From contig JANNND010000262.1 of assembly GCA_031398365.1 (NCBI GenBank), positions 1 through 25,152 of the forward strand: 25,152 nt of DNA. Reading direction: 5' to 3'. The stretch's first letter is position 1, and the number at the start of each line of letters is the position of its first letter. The notes beneath the pieces were generated by a model that did no database searches, was not told where the DNA came from, and saw nothing but the letters and a program-made list of their open reading frames with translations. The DNA is from JAFDVL01 sp031398365. GTDB taxonomy: Bacteria > Acidobacteriota > Blastocatellia > RBC074. This document shows positions 1 through 8,300 of this stretch, piece by piece. Made by a program: the position numbers and the translations under genes.

Positions 1-2
1 TG

Positions 3-557
3 AAGCGATTCCGCTTTCAGATTGGGACGGGCGGTGAATATACGCCGGGGACACAAGCCACTGTCTTTACGTTTCAGGATCAACAAGGCATCCCACGCCG
101 CGTCGCAACGATGCTTTGCTATGAGCAGATGTACCCGGAACAAACGGCGGAGTTCGTGCGTGGCGGCGCGGAGTTTTTAGCCATTCAGACCAACGAAGGC
201 TGGTTTTCGCAAACGCACGGGCCGCACCTGTTGGCGGCGCTGTCGCGGCTACGCGCGATTGAGTTGCGCCGCTCCATCGCACGCGCCGCCAACACAGGCA
301 TCACGACGTATATTGACCCGTTTGGTCGGATGTACGGTGCGGTTCCCTGGTGGTCAGAACAAGTCGCAACCGCGTCTGTCACTTTATCGAACGATCTCAC
401 GTTTTATGCTCGGTATCCGAATGCGTTTGCACTGCTGTGCGGGGCGTTGGGATTGGGAATCACACTCGGTGGATGGCGCTGGCAACAACGTTCCCGATTC
501 GTCAGAGCAACGGCTCAGCCAGAGCCGCAAAAACCGATAACCATTTTGCATTCCTGA
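3..557 (+). CDS. lnt: Apolipoprotein N-acyltransferase, 5'-truncated (C-terminal part)
   Basis: The inner-membrane enzyme Lnt transfers an acyl chain from phospholipid to the N-terminal cysteine of lipoproteins. The reading frame is open from the left edge, so the start lies outside the window; about 184 C-terminal residues are visible. Seen: the nitrilase-fold segment with the catalytic-cysteine context MLCYEQMYPE (Cys codon near 117), the TNEGWF motif, the family signature RAIELRRSIARAANTGIT, the TFYARY segment, then a hydrophobic C-terminal helix (NAFALLCGALGLGITLGG) and a basic tail, which is the order expected of Lnt. The Glu and Lys of the catalytic triad would lie upstream. The next gene begins six bases after the stop and its ribosome-binding site overlaps this gene's end, so the two are probably cotranscribed. 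Confidence 0.9.
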   Translation, partial: KRFRFQIGTGGEYTPGTQATVFTFQDQQGIPRRVATMLCYEQMYPEQTAEFVRGGAEFLAIQTNEGWFSQTHGPHLLAALSRLRAIELRRSIARAANTGITTYIDPFGRMYGAVPWWSEQVATASVTLSNDLTFYARYPNAFALLCGALGLGITLGGWRWQQRSRFVRATAQPEPQKPITILHS

Positions 558-563
558 GGAATC

Positions 564-3500
564 ATGAAAAAAACCATAAGCAAAAATCTTGCCCAGCTGT
601 TCTGTTTGCTCGTGCTGGTGCTAACCGTTGCGCAACAAGGACAGGGGGCTGGCCGAAAATGTCTCATAGAACTTACTTGTGATGGGGTCAATTATACTTA
701 TGAAATGCCCGGCAATATCTGTGATTACTGCAAAGCGGATATGCAGTGTTTATGTGACCGCAGGTGGATGGGAAAGAAGATTATGGGGCCACCAGGTTTG
801 ACGGCAGGAACAATGCCGGGGAACACACCTAAAGCTCCGACGGCCCCCGGCAACCCTGAATCCAGTTCACGACGCAGCCTGTCCCAATTCTTTTCGTGGT
901 TCATGTTGGCCGTGGCGACCGCGACCGTGTTGCTGTTGGGGCGGCGCTGGTGGTGCGGGTGGAATTTCGCGTTGCCTACACGCGTCCGCTTGTTGTGGCG
1001 GCGACCAGTATTTTCCGGATTTGTCGTGGCGGGCCTCCTGGTCGGCATCGGCGGTTTGCTGCTCCTGTTTCCGACGCTGACGCCCAGTGGAAAACGCGGG
1101 AAAGTTTCTGCCCGCGAACAGGCACAGCACAAGCTCTTTCTGCCAGGGCGTACCGTTTCTGGCAACCGCAAAGCAGCGCAGCACGACTTGGCGCTTGCCG
1201 GAGCGAATCCCAGCCCAGCGGATCAATTCACTTCGGCCTTCAGTATGGGCGGCAACGGCGTCACACAAATCGGCGCTGCTGGTTACGACGCAAGCGGGAA
1301 TTTGTATGTCACGGGCGGTTTTCAAGGCACATTGGAATTGAAGGTCAATGCGCAAAACGTCGTTCTGACGGCCACGCGAGACATGGATTTCTTTCTCGCC
1401 AAATTCGATCCCAACAACCAATGCCAATGGGTCAGAACCGCTAGTGGAGCCTCCAACCTGCCCAGCAATTTTGCCATCGAAGGCGCGATTGCGCTGGCCG
1501 TTGACGCACAAGGCAATTGCTATGTCGGCGGCGGTTTTGTGGGATCACTGATTTTCAAAGACAGTCAAGGCACAACACTCGCCACTTTGAGCGACGACAA
1601 CAACGACATAAACCTCGAACCATTCGTCGCCAAATTTTCTGCGAACGGCGCATTTGCCTGGGCGCAGGGCGGCAACAGCGGTTCGCTTGATAGTAACGGT
1701 GACGCGCAACATCTGCTGGACAGTGTGAACGCCGTAACGGAAATCGTGGTAGATGGCGCAGGCAATCCGTATGTGGCAGGACTTACAGCGGGCGAACGTT
1801 TCTTAGGCGCAGCCATTCAGGGACGCGGCGCAAGCGACATCGTGATCGCTCGTCTGCAACCGGGCAATGGCAACATAACGTGGCTGCAAAGCGCCGGAGG
1901 AGCAGACGAGGACGGCGCGCTCGGACTGGCGATTGACAAGGCCGCGAACGTGTATCTGATTGGCTTCTTCAACGACATTGCCCGCTTTCCGACCTCACCC
2001 GCCAGCTTCTATGACAGCCTGGGTTTTGAAGACACCTTTGTCAGCAAGTTCGACGCCAACGGTCAATGTCTCTGGGTCAAACAAATCGGCGGCGAATTGG
2101 ATATCGTCGGCAACAGCATCGCGGTAGATGAAGACAGCAACCTGTACCTGACCGGATATTTTCTCGGCGAAGCCAATTTCGGAGCCACCAAGTTGGACAG
2201 CCCGGAGTACATTTCCGGCTTTATGGTGAAGATGAATGCGGATTGCCAATACCTCTGGACGCGGTCGTTTGGCGGCACGGCGGACAGCTATGGTGACCGC
2301 GTGGCACTGGATCGGCAGGGCCAGGTGTTCGTGCTGGGGACGTTTGAAAACTACGATGAAGAAGATGTCGCCACCGCCTTGTTTGGAGCAGAAACATTGG
2401 CGAACCAGGTCGGCATTGAAACGGAAGACGGAGATTTGTTTTTGGCGAAGTACACGCGCGATGGCGAGTTCCGCTGGGCGCGCGGTGTTTACGGGACAGG
2501 TTCGATGGCGAACTGTGAGATCTGTACCGATGGGATTTCGCTGGGGTATCTGCCGCTGCGCCTGCTCAAGAATCCTGCTACCAACGACCTCCAGTTATTC
2601 GGCGATTTTCAGGGAACGTTGACCCTCTCTGACAACAATCTCATGGCTGATCTGACCTCGCAATCGCGCGTCGGCTTCGCAGCGAAACTCATGCATAAGT
2701 GCGCGAACTTGGCGTTCAGCGCGTTGCCGAACGCGCGCGTCAATGAAGCGTACAACGCGAAAATCGCCCTCACGTCCGGCGACAATCCTGCCAGCTTCGG
2801 CGTTGAATCTGCCGCGACGTTGCCGCCCGGTTTGACTTTAGCAGCAGACGGCACGCTGTCCGGCACGCCGACCAAACCGGGCGTGTACTCCGTCAAGGTC
2901 AACGGCAGCGATGCGTACAGTTGCAGCGGCTCGAACACCTATCAAATCACGGTCAGCACCTATGAGGCCGATGTGTCACCGCGCGCGGATGGCAACGGCG
3001 CGGTTTCCATTGCCGACTGGACACAGGTCGGACGCTTTGTTGCAGGCCTGGATACCGTGCAGGCGAGTGAATTTCAGCGGGCCGATTGTGCGCCGCGCAA
3101 TACGCAAGGCGAGGGGCAATTGACGATTGGCGATTGGGTGCAGGCGGGTCGGTATGCCGTCGGGTTGGACACCAAAGCCTATGCCGCGGGGCCAGCCGGA
3201 GCGAACCTCTTGTCCGCCTTGAGTCGAACCGCAGCCCTTGCGCCGCGCCTGCTCGCGCTCAGTCCAGGCAGCGTGGTGCGCGCGATTGCCAGCCCGGAGC
3301 CGAACACATTGCTCATTCAACTGGATGCGCTCGGCGGCGAAAACGCATTTGGATTTAGCTTGAGCTTTGATCCCACCGCGCTCGCTTTGGCTGACGCGAC
3401 GCTGGAGACTGGTTTGGCGGACGGCACGCTGTTGCTCAATGACAAAAGTGCAGCGCAAGGCAGCATTGGATTTTTAGCCACTTTGCCCAGTGGGCGACTT

Positions 3501-3737
3501 ACCAAAATCGGCACCAGCAATCTGCTCAAGCTCCGCTTTGTTCCGAATGGTTTGCAAGCCTCGACGACACTCCGCTTTACTAACAGCGTAGTGAAATTGG
3601 CCACAGTGGACGCCAACGCCAAAGTCATGGCGACCACTTATATCAACGCGGACTTGCCACTGCAAATACGTGGAAGTCGGTCAGATCGTGACCGTGGAGG
3701 AAGGCGCGGGGCAACGCTGCGTTCAGGCAATCGTTAA
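564..3737 (+). CDS. Membrane-anchored seven-bladed SBBP-like propeller protein with Ig, dockerin-like and cohesin-like domains
   Basis: 1057 residues; specific function unknown. Seen in order: signal peptide (about 1-29); a short Cys-rich head (about 30-70, six Cys including CDYC and CLC); a Pro-rich linker; a hydrophobic helix about 109-127; an Arg/Trp-rich loop; a second helix about 149-170. The positive-inside rule puts the C-terminal bulk in the periplasm or outside. Residues about 226-709 hold seven SBBP-like blades (pattern W-x-GG…A-D-x-x-GN-x-Y-x-x-G). A putative Ig domain follows (about 713-799, LPPGLTLAADGTLSGTP), then two dockerin-like repeats (about 801-872, both ending GLDT, with IADW and IGDW), then a cohesin-like beta domain (about 903-1032). 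AGGA lies three bases before the ATG and overlaps the lnt stop. The Arg-rich last ~25 residues look unlike the rest and may come from a late frameshift. Confidence 0.88.
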   Translation: MKKTISKNLAQLFCLLVLVLTVAQQGQGAGRKCLIELTCDGVNYTYEMPGNICDYCKADMQCLCDRRWMGKKIMGPPGLTAGTMPGNTPKAPTAPGNPESSSRRSLSQFFSWFMLAVATATVLLLGRRWWCGWNFALPTRVRLLWRRPVFSGFVVAGLLVGIGGLLLLFPTLTPSGKRGKVSAREQAQHKLFLPGRTVSGNRKAAQHDLALAGANPSPADQFTSAFSMGGNGVTQIGAAGYDASGNLYVTGGFQGTLELKVNAQNVVLTATRDMDFFLAKFDPNNQCQWVRTASGASNLPSNFAIEGAIALAVDAQGNCYVGGGFVGSLIFKDSQGTTLATLSDDNNDINLEPFVAKFSANGAFAWAQGGNSGSLDSNGDAQHLLDSVNAVTEIVVDGAGNPYVAGLTAGERFLGAAIQGRGASDIVIARLQPGNGNITWLQSAGGADEDGALGLAIDKAANVYLIGFFNDIARFPTSPASFYDSLGFEDTFVSKFDANGQCLWVKQIGGELDIVGNSIAVDEDSNLYLTGYFLGEANFGATKLDSPEYISGFMVKMNADCQYLWTRSFGGTADSYGDRVALDRQGQVFVLGTFENYDEEDVATALFGAETLANQVGIETEDGDLFLAKYTRDGEFRWARGVYGTGSMANCEICTDGISLGYLPLRLLKNPATNDLQLFGDFQGTLTLSDNNLMADLTSQSRVGFAAKLMHKCANLAFSALPNARVNEAYNAKIALTSGDNPASFGVESAATLPPGLTLAADGTLSGTPTKPGVYSVKVNGSDAYSCSGSNTYQITVSTYEADVSPRADGNGAVSIADWTQVGRFVAGLDTVQASEFQRADCAPRNTQGEGQLTIGDWVQAGRYAVGLDTKAYAAGPAGANLLSALSRTAALAPRLLALSPGSVVRAIASPEPNTLLIQLDALGGENAFGFSLSFDPTALALADATLETGLADGTLLLNDKSAAQGSIGFLATLPSGRLTKIGTSNLLKLRFVPNGLQASTTLRFTNSVVKLATVDANAKVMATTYINADLPLQIRGSRSDRDRGGRRGATLRSGNR

Positions 3738-3771
3738 CCCTGTATCGGAATATTTATGCGGCACTATTGCT

Positions 3772-4944
3772 TTATTCTTTCGGCTTGACGGGTGGCGGAG
3801 CGGATTCTTTGAGGATCGTTTTCTTGCCTTGTTCTTCGCTGGTCACAGCAAAGCGTTTGAAGTCGCCGTATTCCGAGGTCAAGCGTCCCGTTTGCGAAAC
3901 CGTCGGTACCCCGTCTTTACCGCGTTCAATGCGAAAAAAGAAATCCGAGACAAATTTTTTGGGCACCCAGATTCCGTAGGAACTGGGCCGGTACGACATC
4001 GTTTGTCGCCAAATCCGCAGGGGCGCTTGCGTGTTGGATAAGGCCACCCACATTTCCCGCTCGCCCTGGCGAATTTGCAAAGTGTTGACATCCAGCCACA
4101 AACGCCCACGCACGGTTTGCTCGACCTTGGCATAGCCAAACCCGGATGGCAATTCCCATTCCAGCCGTTTGTTGGGGCGCGTTTGTTGGAAATACAAAAC
4201 CACCGTTGCGGAACCGTCCAGCAACTCACGCCCCGCCACATGAAACCCCATATCCGCCAACGCCCAGGCTTCGATCTCGCGCCACTGATGCAGCGTCAAG
4301 CCATAGAAACTTGCCCCCAGTGGCAAATCATGCTGAAACCCTTCGGCATTGATAAGACTCAGTTCTGCATCCAATGAAGTGGCCTTGAGCAGGTTCTGAA
4401 AAAACTTCTCAAGGCGCTTGTCATCCACTTTCTGCGTCTTGCCCTCAATGACCTTCACGTTGCGATATTCATACCCCATCTGCTCGTCCAACCGCGATTG
4501 ATAGACGACCATCTCCAATACCACTTGGCGTTTTTGTTTGATCTCTCCCTTTTCATTGAATTGCTCTGAGAGCCGCGTTTCTTCGGCGGATAAATCGCGA
4601 AATAACTTGTTATATTTGTGAGCTTCCTCATTTGCCACAGTGATAATTTCCGTTAACAAGGTTACGCGCGCCTTTCGCTCTTCCGGCGAAAGGGGTGGCG
4701 GAGCCGCAGGAACAGCAATGACAGGCGCCGGAGCAATCGAGACAGGAGCAAGGGGCACAGGAATAGTAAGTGAACTGGCTGGCTCGGTCTTTTTTCGCGC
4801 GGCCTCGGTGATCGTAAATGCTACAGGCGGTGCAGGGACAACAGGCGGTTCAGGTTGGGGATCATAAATGCTCACAAAAGCAGGCAGATTTATCAGCGGG
4901 ATGACCGGTCTGGTTTCCCCCAGCGGAATCGGAAGCGGGGACAC
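3772..4944 (-). CDS. Uncharacterised probable exported protein, LolA-like C-terminal half; signal peptide lost by apparent frameshift
   Basis: 390 residues from a GTG codon; not recognised by name. Seen: a Pro/Ala-rich N-terminal third, a charged region with heptad-like helices (about 85-160, SPEERKARVTLLTEIITVANE onward), then a beta-rich half with GRLWLDVNTLQIRQGE and SYGIWVPKKFVSDFFF. That last pattern resembles the LolA-like or DUF-type beta barrels common in acidobacterial secreted proteins; this is resemblance only. No ribosome-binding site precedes the GTG, and the upstream frame closes at a TGA. A good start with GGAGG and a complete signal peptide lies at 5023 in another frame, so the real protein probably began there. 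Removing one base of the G4 run at 4937-4940 joins the two frames. It converges on the upstream gene with a 34-base gap. Confidence 0.72.
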   Translation of the reverse strand: MSPLPIPLGETRPVIPLINLPAFVSIYDPQPEPPVVPAPPVAFTITEAARKKTEPASSLTIPVPLAPVSIAPAPVIAVPAAPPPLSPEERKARVTLLTEIITVANEEAHKYNKLFRDLSAEETRLSEQFNEKGEIKQKRQVVLEMVVYQSRLDEQMGYEYRNVKVIEGKTQKVDDKRLEKFFQNLLKATSLDAELSLINAEGFQHDLPLGASFYGLTLHQWREIEAWALADMGFHVAGRELLDGSATVVLYFQQTRPNKRLEWELPSGFGYAKVEQTVRGRLWLDVNTLQIRQGEREMWVALSNTQAPLRIWRQTMSYRPSSYGIWVPKKFVSDFFFRIERGKDGVPTVSQTGRLTSEYGDFKRFAVTSEEQGKKTILKESAPPPVKPKE

Positions 4945-5023
4945 GAGCAGTTTGGGCCAGACCAGAAGCCAGGAACAGAACGCTGAAAAGTAACAATGAA
5001 TGAGTCAGGCGAATAGCTACCAT
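4941..5023 (-). other. Orphaned signal-peptide start of the 3772-4944 gene (frameshifted 5' segment)
   Basis: On the minus strand an ATG at 5023 opens MVAIRLTHSLLLFSVLFLAS followed by GLAQT, a typical signal peptide with an Ala-x-Ala-like cleavage region. GGAGG (plus-strand 5034-5038) lies ten bases upstream. The frame then drifts into non-homologous residues and stops at 4862. Shifting by one base in the G4 run (4937-4940) continues into PLPIPLGETRP of the 390-residue frame. It could be a sequencing error or a real inactivating mutation. Confidence 0.6.
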
Positions 5024-5033
5024 ACGTGGAAAA

Positions 5034-5038
5034 CCTCC
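5034..5038 (-). promoter_or_regulatory. Ribosome-binding site for the start at 5023
   Basis: Minus-strand GGAGG, ten bases before the ATG at 5023. It is the only strong site near this gene, and it supports starting at the signal peptide rather than at the GTG at 4944. Confidence 0.6.
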
Positions 5039-5086
5039 GGTGAGCGGACGGCACATCGTTCAATGTAGCAGGTTTCGGAAAACGCG

Positions 5087-5227
5087 TTAAGGGCAAAATT
5101 TACTCGCCCTCTGCGCACCTATTGCCCCAGCCTTCGTCCTTAAAATATCGGCTACGTGAAATTCTTCGCCTGTACCGTCAATGATGCTGCCGCACATAAT
5201 TTTCAAATCCAGGATGGCCAGAAGCAT
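5087..5227 (-). pseudogene. Fossil N-terminus of an amidohydrolase / D-aminoacylase-type enzyme
   Basis: The minus strand reads LDLKIMCGSIIDGTG, then EEFHVADI and KAGAIG. This matches the spacing and key residues of the N-terminal signature of amidohydrolase-superfamily enzymes (DLxIxGGxIxDGTG…AD…G-x-IAAIG, as in N-acyl-D-amino-acid deacylases). The frame closes after about 46 residues, and no metal-binding HxH or catalytic barrel follows, so at most a remnant survives. It sits between the divergent genes at 5023 (-) and 5336 (+). The identification rests on one short signature and could be a coincidence. Confidence 0.35.
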
Positions 5228-5335
5228 TCTTGATGGTCTTGTTTCTTGTGAACCAACTGATTTAGGATACCGCACGCTCTAAAAACTGAACGCACCCGCG
5301 CGATCAATGAATCACAGAATTTCAAGCGAGGATTT

Positions 5336-8300
5336 ATGCCTGCACAAAAGCTGCTTCTCAACCGTTGGCGATTGATTTTGATTATGCTGTGTCTGGGACT
5401 TGGTTCAGCCTTAATACTGAGCAAACACAGCGCCGCCGTCTATCAACCCGCGAGCAAGGCGACTGGAATTACGCCTTTCAAAACCACGCTGCAAGTTTCT
5501 AAGCTGTGGGAAAAGCGCGTGGAATTGCAGGCAGGCGAAACATTTGAAGTTGCGGTAAGTTTGCCAATGCCGTCCACTTTGCCAACACACGCACGTGTGG
5601 GCGTGCGTTGGCGGTTGGTGCAGCGCACACCAGTGCTTCACACAATGGAACAGCAACCGGCAACCGATTGGCAGAAGACCATACATGCGCTTGATACGGA
5701 CGTATACCTGGTCTATCGCACTCCGTTCGGTGGCACCTATAGTTTAGAAATTGCGCCCATCGAAAATGAACCGACTGTCTTTGCAGGCACGCGTTGGCGC
5801 GAAGAAGGTGGCGTCGCCAATACGGTGCAGTTTCCGCAGCAAACGCCGTGGCCTGCGGGCAAAGCGGTTGCACTCAACGTCGCCATCAACCCAATTGACC
5901 TGCGCGACAGCGCCGCCACCGGAATGTTTGTCGAGCAGGAACCAAACGACACAATCACACAAGCACAGGAAATCAGCTTCAATGGCAAAGCCGATGCGGA
6001 TGGCGTGCAAGTACTGCGCATTTCCGGCAGCGCGGACGACATCGAATATTTCGACAACGGCAAAGTCGGACAGTCCGGTGACGACTGGTTCAAATTTACG
6101 TACAAGGGCACGGAAACCAAATTGCTGACCGCAGATTTAGCGATCCCCGATCACACGCTTGCCGCACAGTTGCGGTTTTATGCGCTCGATAGTTCCGGCA
6201 ATTTCACTGAATACATCGAAGGCCGCAACGAAAACGAACGCACACATCAACAAAACGAAGGCCATCGCGCCGCCATCGTGCGCTTGCTGCAACCAGGCAA
6301 AACGTATTTTGTCCGCACCGAAGCCAATGCGCCCGGTTACGAAGTCGAATTGCGGTTGCTGCAACCTGCGCCATATTCCAACCCGCGTTTAGCCGTGCGC
6401 CAGGCGATGTACGATCATTTGGGACAAGTGGATTCGTGGCTCTCAAATCGCCCGCGCGGGGCTTCGGTCGAACGACGCATTCGGGACACAGGCAATTTGA
6501 TGGGAACGCATTGCATGAGTTGCCACACGCAAAGCGGCGTGTGGGGGCCAGCCGTGCCGCTGCAAAATGGCTACCGCATTGAAAATATCCAGCATTTTCG
6601 CCGTATGGCCAACCTGATGTATGAATCACTGCGCCCGACGAATTACTTAAAAGACGCCGCGAACAACACAAGTCTGGCGCCATTGGATGTCGGCGATGGC
6701 CCCGCCGGAACGCGCGTTGCCGGTCACAATGTTTGCACCCTGGAACGCGTCATTCCGGCGCGCAAGCTGCATTCGACGCAGGCGTTGCGGGCCGCGAATC
6801 ACGTTTTGCAAACCGCTGATCCAAGCGGCATCAATGCCGCCGGGCCGGGATCGAATGTTGGCCAAGCGGTCGTCTACAACTACGCCGGAGAGATTTTGCG
6901 TACCGCGTGGGATCGCACGAACCACCCGCGTTATTTGGCCGCGCTGGAAGAAAAAGCGGAGAAGATGTTGGCCGTGATTCCGCGCTACAGCGACGATATG
7001 GCGCATCGCGTTGAGTTCTTCAAACGCTTCTTCCCGCAGGATTATCTGGTGCAAAGCAAACGCGCGCACGACATCTTCAAAACGTTACCGGCGGAACCAC
7101 CACCGCCGCCCGAAGTGAAGCCTGACCCTAACGATACGAGGCCCAAAGAACCGCCGCCTGCGCGCTTTCCTGCATACAAATTACAAAGCGCCGAAAACGC
7201 GGCGAAGTTGTGGCAACGCATGCAAGAGCAATTGCCGAAAGATGAAGCGCGACTGCGCGCAATTCAAAACCCTGATGGCAGTTGGGGCTTTGATCCGGGC
7301 AAAGCCGAGGGCGACAAGTGGAAGACGAATGGCGAATTTGATCCCGCGCCGACCGCGCTGGCCCTGATCGCTTTTCAGGCGTTGGGCCGCGACACCAATG
7401 ATCCCGCCGTAGCGCGCGGTGTGCAGGCGTTGCTCAAACAGCAATACCCGCATGGTCGTTGGAACAAGAACGCGCTGACCGGCTTTGTGACGACGGCGTA
7501 TTCGCTGCATGCGTTGTCGCGCTTGTATCCGAACACGCCCGTCAAATTTACGCGCGCTGACTTTGCGGCCAAGCCCGGCGAATCGTTGTCCGCCAGCATC
7601 GCGCGCGTGCGGAGCCTTTCGCACACGGACGAAGCGGCGTTCGTGGATTTGATGATTCAATCGGCGTCCCATTCCAATGCCCATGTCAGACGGTGGAGCG
7701 CGATGGCGCTGGGCGGTGTGCATCACGCGCGCGGCGTTCCATCCCTGGTGAAACTGATGGGCGATTCGGTGAAGATGGTGCGCGATGCGGCGGCGTGGGC
7801 GATGGAGCAAACCTTGCTTGATGACGTTGGTTTTGATGCTGTGTTTGCGGCCTACAATACAGGCACTGACAACACGCGCGAAAGCGTGTTGAAGGCGCTC
7901 GGCATGCGGGCCGATACCGTAATGCCAACGCCCAACTTCAAGCATCAACGCCTGACGCAATTGCTGACCAAAGCCCTGAACGAAGACGCGGCTCCCGGCG
8001 TGCGCGCGTGGGCGGCGAAAGCGGCGTGGCAATGGTGGGTGTGGAATCCGCCCGTCCGCGACGCGCTCAATCAGGCGTGGATCAAAAAGCTGCTGGCTCC
8101 TGAACAAAACGCGCTCGTCGAGAATGCGTTTCGCTATCAAAGCCACGCCCTGTTTGTTGCGACGGGTCATAAAGCGAACGGCAGCGAAGAGCATCAGTAC
8201 AAAGAATTGACGCCGCTCTTCAACGCGCTCGAAGCGAAGCTGGACGATGCCGCCTTGCCGGTCACGACCAAAGATTTGCTGGCGCGTCGGCTCGTCAGCA

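Larger units (their letters stand above)
5024..5335. other. Divergent intergenic region
   Basis: About 310 bases between the divergent starts at 5023 (-) and 5336 (+). Apart from the ribosome-binding sites and the amidohydrolase-like fossil I see no RNA gene or convincing operator. Promoters for both flanking genes should lie here, but no clear -35/-10 pair can be asserted. Confidence 0.5.

Noticed and set aside
3670..4041. 123-residue plus-strand frame across the convergent gene ends
   Set aside because: Mostly antisense to the 3772-4944 gene; only its first ~25 residues look protein-like, which is reported as a possible frameshift instead.
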